Shown here piece after piece: positions 8,530 through 16,232 of a stretch of DNA of 64,000 bases (within the stretch, counting starts at the first letter, position 1; each line of letters opens with the position of its first letter). The position numbers were made by a program, and so were the translations under genes. Origin of the DNA: an uncultured Robinsoniella sp. (GTDB lineage Bacteria > Bacillota > Clostridia > Lachnospirales > Lachnospiraceae); NCBI GenBank assembly GCA_900540475.1, contig UQGG01000015.1, positions 1-64,000 of the forward strand, given 5' to 3'. A model generated the notes under the pieces. It had not been told where the DNA came from and ran no database searches. It saw only the letters and a program-made list of their open reading frames with translations.

Positions 8530-9387
8530 TTATAGAACCCGGCATGGAATGCCGTAATCTTGAAAAACACTAACATTCTCATGTATGTTTCTCCGGGTAT
8601 CAAACTCCGGCAGGTATTCCCTCCCCACCATGACATACTTTGCGCCGGCTGTAGTGTGGTAAGGCAGCAGTTCCACCCGCTCCAGTCCCCTGGCATCAGC
8701 CAGCAGCTCTGCTGTGCGGCTTAGATTATCATCGGTATCATTCACCCCCGGTATCAGGGGAATCCTTATGATAAAAGGCTTTTTACCCTGCTTCAGATAA
8801 TCCAGATTTTCTAAAATCTGCCTATTGGAGACCCCTGTATAAATTTTATGTAATTCATCGTCAGCCAGTTTGATATCCATGATAACCAAATCCAGCAGGT
8901 CTGTGAGTTCCCGAAACCAATCGGCACTGCAATATCCGCTGGTCTCCACAGCCTTATGCACATCGGGCAGCTGCAATAATACTTCTTTTAAAAAAGACGG
9001 CTGGGCAAATGCTTCCCCACCGGAGAAAGTAACACCGCCGTTGTTTTTCTGTAAAAATGCTTCGTCCTTTCTAATCCTTTTTACTAACTCACCGGAGGTG
9101 TATTCCGTTCCGCATATTTTCCGCAGACGCAAGGAGCATGCCTCTACACATTTCCCACACAGCCGGCAGTTTTTATATCCTCCGTAAATACAGCTTTTTT
9201 CACATTTCCCACAATGCAGGCAGCCATTCTTACTGACCATCAATTCTCTGTGAAAGCTGAGTCCCTCCGGATTATGGCACCACTGGCATCTTAAAGGACA
9301 TCCTTTTAAAAATACCGTTGTACGTATCCCCGGACCGTCAAATACTGCAAATTCTTTAATGTCAAAAATCAATCCTTTTTGTTCCAT
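8530..9387 (-). CDS. Glycyl-radical enzyme activating enzyme (radical SAM)
   Basis: Cleaves S-adenosylmethionine to install the glycyl radical on the partner enzyme encoded 10 bases downstream. The radical SAM cluster motif CxxxCxxC is Cys30, Cys34, Cys37. It is followed by two ferredoxin-like four-cysteine sets (56/59/62/66 and 74/77/80/84), the insert seen in activases of dehydratase-type glycyl radical enzymes and absent from the short PFL activase. The SAM-binding motif SGGEAF follows near residue 123. Length 285 is typical of this class. ATG at 9387 with CAGGGAT upstream. The two extra clusters support assigning the partner to the eliminase branch. Confidence 0.94.
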   Translation of the reverse strand: MEQKGLIFDIKEFAVFDGPGIRTTVFLKGCPLRCQWCHNPEGLSFHRELMVSKNGCLHCGKCEKSCIYGGYKNCRLCGKCVEACSLRLRKICGTEYTSGELVKRIRKDEAFLQKNNGGVTFSGGEAFAQPSFLKEVLLQLPDVHKAVETSGYCSADWFRELTDLLDLVIMDIKLADDELHKIYTGVSNRQILENLDYLKQGKKPFIIRIPLIPGVNDTDDNLSRTAELLADARGLERVELLPYHTTAGAKYVMVGREYLPEFDTRRNIHENVSVFQDYGIPCRVL

Positions 9388-9398
9388 ATCCCTGTGAA

Positions 9399-10388
9399 TT
9401 ATTCATCTCCTAAAATCTGCTCAATACGAAGCAGCTCTTCCCCGCTAAAAGACGCATTCTGCAGGGATTTTACATTTTCAAGAATCTGCTCCTTCCGGCT
9501 GGCTCCCAGGATTACACTGTCCACGCCGCCTTCACGGAGATTCCATGCCAGAGCCATCTGTGCCAGATTCTGCCCTCTTTCCCGGGCAAGACCGCTCAGC
9601 AGACGGATTTTCTCGATACGTCTCTTCGTAATATCTTCCTCATGGAAATACCAGCTGTTCTCATCTTTTGCTCTGGATGACAGTGGAATTCCATCCAGAT
9701 ACTTTTCTGTCAGAAGTCCCTGCTCCAGAGGACAGAATGCGATGGAACCTATTCCTTTCTTATTCATGGCTTCAAACAGTCCATTTTCCGGTTCCTGGCT
9801 CAGCATATTATACCGGAACTGGTGAATCAGCAGGTGGATCCCCTTTTTTTCCAGAATTTCACTTGCTGCTTCCAGCTCCCGGGGTGCATAGTTGGATACC
9901 CCCACATAGAGCGTCTTTCCCTGCCGTACAAGATCAGCCAGGGCATCCATGGTTTCCTCCAAAGGTGTATTTACATCCCGCCTGTGATGGTAAAAGATAT
10001 CCACATAGTCCAGATTCATTCTCTTTAAGCTCTGGTCCAGGCTTGCCATCAGAGACTTTCTGGAACCCCAGTTGCCATATGGACCGGACCACATTTCATA
10101 GCCCGCCTTCGTTGTAATAATCAGTTCATCCCGGTATCCCTTTAAGTCCTGTTTTAAGATCTTGCCAAGGAATTCTTCTGCCGTCCCGGGAGGCGGTCCG
10201 TAGTTATTCGCCCCATCAATATGAGTAATCCCTTCATTAAAAGCAGTCAGAAGTATTTCTCTCCCTTTTTCATAGGAAGAGGTCCCGCCAAAACTATTCC
10301 ATAACCCAATGGCAAATTTTGAAAGGTACAATCCGCTGCTGCCGCATTTGCCATATGCCATATTCTGATATCTGTCTGAAGAAATCAA
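9399..10388 (-). CDS. Aldo/keto reductase, YghZ-like
   Basis: NADPH-dependent carbonyl reductase with a TIM-barrel fold, 329 residues. The opening (YGKCGSSGLYLS, IGLWNSFGG) and the active-site stretch DGANNYGPPPGTAEE match the YghZ group, whose Escherichia coli member reduces L-glyceraldehyde 3-phosphate and other short aldehydes. The catalytic Tyr is in NNYGPP; the following VDIFYHHR is also typical. The start is TTG at 10388, seven bases after AGGAGGT; no ATG precedes the first strand. It sits between the LacI regulator and the activase in the long operon, so it may reduce an aldehyde made by the glycyl radical enzyme or by the aldolase. Alternative substrate: lactaldehyde from rhamnose. 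Confidence 0.88.
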   Translation of the reverse strand: MISSDRYQNMAYGKCGSSGLYLSKFAIGLWNSFGGTSSYEKGREILLTAFNEGITHIDGANNYGPPPGTAEEFLGKILKQDLKGYRDELIITTKAGYEMWSGPYGNWGSRKSLMASLDQSLKRMNLDYVDIFYHHRRDVNTPLEETMDALADLVRQGKTLYVGVSNYAPRELEAASEILEKKGIHLLIHQFRYNMLSQEPENGLFEAMNKKGIGSIAFCPLEQGLLTEKYLDGIPLSSRAKDENSWYFHEEDITKRRIEKIRLLSGLARERGQNLAQMALAWNLREGGVDSVILGASRKEQILENVKSLQNASFSGEELLRIEQILGDE

Positions 10389-10433
10389 TTTTATACCTCC
10401 TGCATATCTCGGACAAGCGCGTTTTTATAATTA

Positions 10434-11510
10434 CTAAATGTCCGCCTGATATTTCATTAAGATGTCACCAGCAATCGCAGCAGATTCCCTCACTACTATT
10501 TTCTGTGGCATCATAGGTTCCTTTTTTAATTTTTTACCGTTAATTAAATCCTTTAGTGCCGCGTAGCACTTCTGTCCAAATGCTTTTTCATCCTGGTCTA
10601 CCGTAGTGAGTGCCGGATAAAAATACTCCGAAGCCACGTTATTGTCAAACCCCACCACCGCAATATCCTGAGGCACCCTGCACCCATTTTTCAGAATCGC
10701 TGTAATAAAGCCCTGTGCGATCAGGTCATTAGATGTAATGACTACTGCCGGCTCTTCTTTATTTGTTTTATAATCTTTAAAATACTTTTCATAGACCTCG
10801 TGGCTCTTTTGAATTTTCAGTGTCTCCAATCCTCTGTCCAGAATAACCTGTACCTTTTCCTCCGGGATCCCGCATTCTTCCAGTCCTTTTTGGAATCCCC
10901 GGTATCGGTCCATCAGGTTCGTCTGAATGTCAATCGTCTCACCCAGATAGACAAACCGGCGGTAACCGGAATCGTACAGTGCGTGAACCAGATGATTCAC
11001 AGTCGTTTCATTATTAAATTGCACACAGTGAAGCTTATCATGCTTTCTGTCGCCTAGTATTAAAGGTATATTTGCTTTTTGCACTTCCTGTATAATATCT
11101 TCATCATTGCCGCCGCCTATGAAAATAAGTCCATCTACCCTGCGCTCAATCAGCGCGGCAACTCCGTCCTTTTTATTATTTTTATCAAATGCGGCGTCAC
11201 ACAGCAGAACTACGGATTTATCTTTTCTGGCTTCCTCCAGCATACTGGCTGCACAGTGGGCATAAAATTCACTGGATACATCCTGCATGACGACACCAAT
11301 CAGCCGGGTCCTTTTCTGCCTGAGCGCTCTTGCCAGGGCATTGGGCGAATAGTTCAGTTCCTCTACTGCCCGCAGCACCCTTTCCTTTGTGGAAGGGGAA
11401 ATAGGTGCCGTCCCGTTGAGTACATGAGAAACCGTACTGGGCACCACGCCTGCCAGTTTTGCTACATCACTTATAGTTACTTTATCACTCTGTATTCGTT
11501 CTGCTTTCAT
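10434..11510 (-). CDS. LacI-family transcriptional regulator
   Basis: DNA-binding repressor with the LacI helix-turn-helix (VTISDVAKLAGVVPSTVSHVLNG) in the first 35 residues, hinge SPNALARALR, and a periplasmic-binding-protein-like sensor (RTRLIGVVMQDV to GFDNNVASEYFYPALTTV). An in-frame GTG nine bases upstream (11519) is possible; the ATG at 11510 is preferred because AGGTGA is spaced five bases from it. It is embedded in the middle of the operon it probably controls, seven bases after the GH88/GH105-like gene. Its operator was not identified with certainty; a TAATGT-CATA-ACATTA palindrome at 19272-19287, upstream of the operon, is a candidate. Confidence 0.93.
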   Translation of the reverse strand: MKAERIQSDKVTISDVAKLAGVVPSTVSHVLNGTAPISPSTKERVLRAVEELNYSPNALARALRQKRTRLIGVVMQDVSSEFYAHCAASMLEEARKDKSVVLLCDAAFDKNNKKDGVAALIERRVDGLIFIGGGNDEDIIQEVQKANIPLILGDRKHDKLHCVQFNNETTVNHLVHALYDSGYRRFVYLGETIDIQTNLMDRYRGFQKGLEECGIPEEKVQVILDRGLETLKIQKSHEVYEKYFKDYKTNKEEPAVVITSNDLIAQGFITAILKNGCRVPQDIAVVGFDNNVASEYFYPALTTVDQDEKAFGQKCYAALKDLINGKKLKKEPMMPQKIVVRESAAIAGDILMKYQADI

Positions 11511-11526
11511 TTTCCTCACCTAACCT

Positions 11527-12486
11527 TTACTCCGTTTTTGGGAGAACAGAGAAAGCCTTTTCCATCATAAGCGTATGCGCCTGACCCTCCACAGAAGTTC
11601 CCGGATTGAGAAAATCCGGTGAACTTGCACATCCCTGAACAAGTCCGTCTGCTCCAGCCATACTCCATACATATTTTCTTATTACAAACGCCTTGTTAAG
11701 ATATGCCTGCCCCACCAGCCCCTTACCGAATGCCAGGAAGATGCTGTATGCTGTCATAGCGCAGATCTCAGTCTCAAAAAACGTCTCCGGGCTGTCTAAT
11801 ACATCATGGAATTTTCCGTCTTCTGTCATATAGGAAAGTATACTGTCAAGCAGTTCCACAAACCGTTCCTGCAAAACCTCTTTTTCTTTCCCGCATTTTT
11901 CCGGCAGGCATAAAAGCAGCCGAAGCAGACCAGTCAGAATCCAACCATTGCCAACCCCCCACGCGAGTGGACGCTTAAAAGCTTTTTCGTTCTCATCCCA
12001 TATATGATTATAAAGCCTTTTTCCCGGAACGTAAAGTTTTTGCAGAATACCCAGCATTTGATCACAGGCTTCCTGATCATACCCTCCCAGCGCCAGCGCA
12101 TAGGGTGTGAAAGCTGCTGAATCTGCCCATATTTCCTGGCTCCCCTGCATATGAAACAGCGTTCCATCCAGGCTTCTGGGCGCTTCTTTTAAAAGATAAA
12201 GAATATTTTTCTCTGCTGCTCTCCTATACTCCTCATTGTTCATTCGATTTCCCATTGCCAGAATCGCCGGAACGCAAAAGCTGCTGTCCGTTACCGCGGG
12301 TGTATTCTCCACATTACATAATCTACCGTCCGTGCTCTGTCTGAGTACGATATCATATGCCACCAGTTCAAGGTTTTCATAATCACCGGTTTCCAGCATA
12401 GCCTGGGCAAAAATCCCCTGCTCCCAACACTGTCTGGTCATGCAGAACATTGCCTGTTTTACATTCATCATTACCTCTCCCATCAT
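11527..12486 (-). CDS. Glycoside hydrolase GH88/GH105-like (unsaturated uronyl hydrolase-like)
   Basis: An alpha/alpha-barrel hydrolase related to YteR-type unsaturated rhamnogalacturonyl hydrolases. Visible family features are IWADSAAF with the likely catalytic Asp122, LAWGVGNGWI, and a C-terminal stretch resembling the family's 'gsPDF..PGTSVEGQA'. At 319 residues it is somewhat shorter than the roughly 370 typical. No signal peptide, so it acts on imported oligosaccharides. The ATG at 12486 follows AAAGGAG; a second start at 12468/12471 also has its own site, GGAGAGG. Together with the GH78 enzyme it points to rhamnogalacturonan-type or plant-glycoside breakdown. Exact specificity cannot be fixed. 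Confidence 0.8.
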   Translation of the reverse strand: MMGEVMMNVKQAMFCMTRQCWEQGIFAQAMLETGDYENLELVAYDIVLRQSTDGRLCNVENTPAVTDSSFCVPAILAMGNRMNNEEYRRAAEKNILYLLKEAPRSLDGTLFHMQGSQEIWADSAAFTPYALALGGYDQEACDQMLGILQKLYVPGKRLYNHIWDENEKAFKRPLAWGVGNGWILTGLLRLLLCLPEKCGKEKEVLQERFVELLDSILSYMTEDGKFHDVLDSPETFFETEICAMTAYSIFLAFGKGLVGQAYLNKAFVIRKYVWSMAGADGLVQGCASSPDFLNPGTSVEGQAHTLMMEKAFSVLPKTE

Positions 12487-12500
12487 ATCCGGCAGCTCCT

Positions 12501-13454
12501 TTAATTATTTCTCTTGGATGTTCTCATAGCATCTATAAATACAGCCACTACCAATACCAGTCCCTGTACCACCTGCTGCCAGTAAGCCTGAAGTCCTACC
12601 AGAGTCATGCCATTCACTAAAGTAGAGAGAATCGCCACACCCAGAAGGGTTCCCCAGACATTCCCCCTGCCGCCCGCCATGGAGATGCCGCCGAGAATAA
12701 CTGCTGAGATACCGTTCATGTCATTTCCGTAGCCCTGGCTTGGCATACAGGATGAAGCCTGTGTAACCGTGATGATCCCGCCCATGACAGCAGTCACGCC
12801 TGCCAGGATATGGCACCGGAAACGAATAGAGTTGGTATTTATGCCCGCCAGTTTTGCAACCTGGATATTGCCTCCTACTGCGAATACGGAACGTCCGAAC
12901 TTCGTATATTTCAATATGTACCAGATCACCAGATATGCCAAAACCATTATAATCAGACAAACAGGAACACCAATGATTTTTCCGTTGCCAATAAAGTCAA
13001 ATACATCGTTGTCCAGGCGTATATAGCGTCCGTTTGTCAGCAGATAAGCAATCCCCCTGAAAATGAAGGAGGTACCCATCGTACAGATAATAGGATTTAC
13101 TTTCATTACCGTGATTATAAATGCATTGAAGCTTCCACCCGCTACCCCTACTACCAGAGTAATCAGGATGCAGAGAACGGGATTTAAGCCTGCCTCATAA
13201 CAAATTCCCAAAACCATACCCCCAAGTGCCGCCAGGGAATACTGGGAAACATCCAGGCCTGCGAGCAGCATGGCTACGGTCAGACCTGCCGCCATGGTAC
13301 CCATGATGGACATATAGGAACCAATATTCATCACATTTCTGAATGTTAGAAAATACCGGGAACCAATGGCAAATATAACCCACAGGATAAGAAGCATAAT
13401 CAATGCGCTTAATTCACCGCTGGCATTTTTAAAAATATTTTTTACTCTATTCAT
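12501..13454 (-). CDS. Sugar ABC transporter permease, CUT2/RbsC family
   Basis: Membrane subunit of the second ribose-type importer in the window, 317 residues with about eight to ten hydrophobic spans. Family features include GLDVSQYSLAALGG near residue 65, VGGNIQVAKLAGI near 195 and GISAVILGGISMAGGRG near 245. The length is normal, in contrast to the truncated permease at the left edge. The ATG follows GGAGAGTGTTGAT and lies one base beyond the ATPase stop. Order binding protein, ATPase, permease is standard for CUT2 systems. Confidence 0.94.
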   Translation of the reverse strand: MNRVKNIFKNASGELSALIMLLILWVIFAIGSRYFLTFRNVMNIGSYMSIMGTMAAGLTVAMLLAGLDVSQYSLAALGGMVLGICYEAGLNPVLCILITLVVGVAGGSFNAFIITVMKVNPIICTMGTSFIFRGIAYLLTNGRYIRLDNDVFDFIGNGKIIGVPVCLIIMVLAYLVIWYILKYTKFGRSVFAVGGNIQVAKLAGINTNSIRFRCHILAGVTAVMGGIITVTQASSCMPSQGYGNDMNGISAVILGGISMAGGRGNVWGTLLGVAILSTLVNGMTLVGLQAYWQQVVQGLVLVVAVFIDAMRTSKRNN

Positions 13455-13455
13455 A

Positions 13456-14946
13456 TCAACACTCTCCGATCGCTAATTTCAAAAGATGTTCCTGGCTAAA
13501 CTCCTGTTTCTGCACTTCACCTGTAATCCGACCCTCGCACATAACATAAATTCTGTCGCTCATGGCCATAATTTCCGGAAGCTCCGAAGAAATCATAAGT
13601 ACCGCTTTTCCATCTTTGCACAGTCCGTTAATTAAGTCATAAATTTCTACCTTGGCACCTACGTCAACCCCTCTTGTAGGTTCATTTAACAGCATGAATT
13701 CCGGTGACGTATTCAGCGCTTTTGCAATGACTATTTTCTGCTGGTTTCCTCCTGAGAGGCTTGCAGAGGTTGTTTCAATGCTGGGAGCTTTGATGCTGAG
13801 TTTTTCTTTCCACCTGGATGCAATCTCTTTTTCATACCGCAGATCCAGTTTCTTCTTCCTGATAAGTCCCGCTATGTCAGACAGGGTAATATTTTCTTTT
13901 ACAGACATAATCAGGTTCACACCCTCGGTCTTACGTTCTGCAGGCACATAGGAGATCTTGTGGTTCAGAGAATCCAGCGGGGTTTTATTTTCTATGACTT
14001 TCCCATCCATAATAAGCGCAATGGAGTCCGGCGTCTGGGCACCGTAAACGCACCTTGCCACCTCAGAACGTCCCGCTCCCATCAATCCGAAAAATCCCAC
14101 TACCTCTCCGCTTTTTACATGAAATTCTATATTCTTTAAGAATCTGGTGTTCAGATTTTTCACTTCAAATACCACTTTTCCAATTTCACAGGAACGTCCC
14201 GGATACATATCTTTGATTTCCCGCCCTACCATATGGGAAACTACTTCGTCTGTATTCGTCTCTTCCACTTTCAGCGTTGTTACGTATTTGCCATCTCTCA
14301 TAATTTCTATCCGGTCTGCTATCTCAAACAACTCATCCATCCGATGGGAAATATAGATAATTCCCACACCTTTTGCCTTGATTTTACGAATCAGCTGAAA
14401 GAGTCTCCTGGTCTCAGTATCATTTAATGCAGAAGTGGGCTCATCCATGACCAGCACCTTTACATTATGGGAAAAGGCCCTGGCGATCTCAATAAGCTGT
14501 TTTTCTGCAACGGACAGCCGGCTGACCATATCTGTGGGCTTTCTGTGTCCCAGGCCAACGTCATCCATAATGTCTTTTACACCTGCATAGAGTGCCTGAT
14601 AATCCACTCTCTTTAATGGTCCCTTTACCGGCACCTGTCCCAGCATGATATTTTCTGCCACAGACAGGTCATCTAAATAGTTCAGTTCCTGGTAGATAAC
14701 TGCAATCCCCAAGTCAATAGCTTCCTTTGTGTCAAATCCCCTGTGGGACTGCCCTTCAATAATGATCTCCCCTTCATCCGCACTGTACATGCCGGAGAGA
14801 ATTTTTATCAGCGTTGATTTTCCTGCACCATTTTCGCCCATAAGTGCTAATACTTCGCCTTTATACAGATCCAAATCTACCTTATCCACTGCAACAACTC
14901 CGGGAAATGCTTTATAGATCTGTTTCATTTCTAAAATTTTTTCCAC
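13456..14946 (-). CDS. Sugar ABC transporter ATPase, CUT2/RbsA-type
   Basis: Tandem ATPase of 496 residues powering the adjacent permease. First half: Walker A GENGAGKST, signature LSVAEKQL, Walker B VLVMDEPTSAL. Second half: degenerate Walker A GLMGAGRSE, signature LSGGNQQK, and Walker B FMLLNEPTRGVD with Asn replacing the usual Asp. The start is GTG at 14944-14946 preceded by GGGTGAT; the first residues match family N-termini. It is separated from the binding-protein gene by about 107 bases that contain a GC hairpin, which could lower ATPase and permease expression relative to the binding protein. Confidence 0.94.
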   Translation of the reverse strand: MEKILEMKQIYKAFPGVVAVDKVDLDLYKGEVLALMGENGAGKSTLIKILSGMYSADEGEIIIEGQSHRGFDTKEAIDLGIAVIYQELNYLDDLSVAENIMLGQVPVKGPLKRVDYQALYAGVKDIMDDVGLGHRKPTDMVSRLSVAEKQLIEIARAFSHNVKVLVMDEPTSALNDTETRRLFQLIRKIKAKGVGIIYISHRMDELFEIADRIEIMRDGKYVTTLKVEETNTDEVVSHMVGREIKDMYPGRSCEIGKVVFEVKNLNTRFLKNIEFHVKSGEVVGFFGLMGAGRSEVARCVYGAQTPDSIALIMDGKVIENKTPLDSLNHKISYVPAERKTEGVNLIMSVKENITLSDIAGLIRKKKLDLRYEKEIASRWKEKLSIKAPSIETTSASLSGGNQQKIVIAKALNTSPEFMLLNEPTRGVDVGAKVEIYDLINGLCKDGKAVLMISSELPEIMAMSDRIYVMCEGRITGEVQKQEFSQEHLLKLAIGEC

Positions 14947-15007
14947 TGCTTATCACCCGCTTTACCAAAATTCACGTTCTCTGAAGCATTTTATTTATTC
15001 TGTAACC

Positions 15008-15027
15008 GGGGGGAGATTGTTCCCCCC
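15008..15027 (-). promoter_or_regulatory. GC-rich intercistronic hairpin after the binding-protein gene
   Basis: GGGGGGA (15008-15014) pairs with TCCCCCC (15021-15027) over a six-base loop. It lies between the binding-protein stop and the ATPase start. Such hairpins commonly protect the upstream message or partly terminate transcription; on the minus strand no U tract follows, so message stabilisation is the more likely role. Confidence 0.6.
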
Positions 15028-15053
15028 GCCCTTTTATCTTGAGCCGCATTCTG

Positions 15054-16217
15054 TTATTTTGTAAATTCTGACTGTGCTGCATCTCTTTCCGTCACATAAT
15101 CATCTACGTTATCTGTAGTAACCACAGTTGTCTTAGCATATCTTTCCTTTTCATCTGCGCATTTACCGTTCAGTATATCCGTTGCATAAGCAGCGATCTG
15201 TTTACCATAATTAAAGGATTCATAGGAAACCGTTACTACCCATGGATTTGCATCCGGATCGCCTTTTGCTTTCTGCAAATTTTCTACGGATGCCGGATCG
15301 GCATTGTGGGAACCGATGATACAGTTTTCAACTCTTTGGCTGACTTCAACTGCCTGTGTAATCGCATATCCACGGTCATCATTCTGTCCTACAAAAGCAA
15401 CCTTTTCAGCATCGGGATGCGAATCCAGCCAGTCCTGGGTCATGGTCTTTGTCTTCGTATCATCTGCCATGGAATCCAGCCATACGATATTATCTTCACT
15501 GACACTGTATGCCTTAGCCAGTGTTTCTGCCGCACCGTCGCAGCGTGCTTTTACCGCATCACCTGCCTGGGAGTCATACAGGCACACAATATAGTCCAGT
15601 TTTCCGCCGAATCTGCTGTCCACATAAGCACTCAGGCCTTCTCCTAAAGCCACACCTGCATCGTAATTGTTTACACCAAAGAAATAAGCAACATCACCGT
15701 AATCAGAATCTACCGAAAGCATTGGGATACCTTCCGCCTCAAGCTGTTCGCTACTGGCTGCTCCCTGTTCGGGAAGGCAGTTAAAATCTACGATAATATC
15801 CGCGCCCATCGTTACCAGACTGTCAATACCCGTCTTCATCTTGGAGGAATCCCGGTCCGTATTTGCCAGGTTGTATTCGTAACCTAAATCTTCACAAGCC
15901 TTTTTCAGTCCGGCTTCTACTGTAATGAAGAAATCTTCCTTTAACTGCTGGTTGCAATAGCCGATATTGTAACTTTTCCCAGCTTCCTGCTGTGTCTCAG
16001 CCACTTCTGCAGCGCCCCCTTCAGATGCTGCATCCGTTCCTGCTTCTCCTTTTGTTTCCGCCGATTTCGTCTCTTCTGCTTTCGTTTCTTCTGATTTTGT
16101 TTCTGCTGCTTTTGTCTCTGGTGCTGATGTTTCCTTCGCATCTCCACCGCTGCATCCAGCCAGTAAAGAAGCTGCCATAGCCATACAAAGTACCATGCTT
16201 ACCATTTTTTTCTTCAT
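15054..16217 (-). CDS. Sugar-binding lipoprotein, periplasmic-binding-protein type 4
   Basis: Captures the sugar for the CUT2 transporter on the outer face of the membrane. Residues 1-22 form a lipoprotein signal with lipobox LAGC, the cysteine becoming the lipid anchor. Residues about 26-80 are a low-complexity, acidic ETK/EETK-rich linker that holds the domain away from the membrane. From about residue 83 (YNIGYCNQQ) the ribose-binding-like fold runs to the end, with VAFVGQNDDRGY near residue 265. Length 387 includes the long linker. GGAGGTAAGGAAA precedes the ATG. It is the second gene of the leftward operon, 15 bases after the GH78 gene. Confidence 0.93.
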   Translation of the reverse strand: MKKKMVSMVLCMAMAASLLAGCSGGDAKETSAPETKAAETKSEETKAEETKSAETKGEAGTDAASEGGAAEVAETQQEAGKSYNIGYCNQQLKEDFFITVEAGLKKACEDLGYEYNLANTDRDSSKMKTGIDSLVTMGADIIVDFNCLPEQGAASSEQLEAEGIPMLSVDSDYGDVAYFFGVNNYDAGVALGEGLSAYVDSRFGGKLDYIVCLYDSQAGDAVKARCDGAAETLAKAYSVSEDNIVWLDSMADDTKTKTMTQDWLDSHPDAEKVAFVGQNDDRGYAITQAVEVSQRVENCIIGSHNADPASVENLQKAKGDPDANPWVVTVSYESFNYGKQIAAYATDILNGKCADEKERYAKTTVVTTDNVDDYVTERDAAQSEFTK

Positions 16218-16232
16218 TTTCCTTACCTCCGT

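Noticed and set aside
6453..8696. Longer 747-residue form of the glycyl radical enzyme
   Set aside because: The extra 59 residues are rich in Trp/Cys, overlap the activase gene, and a strong ribosome site precedes the ATG at 8519.
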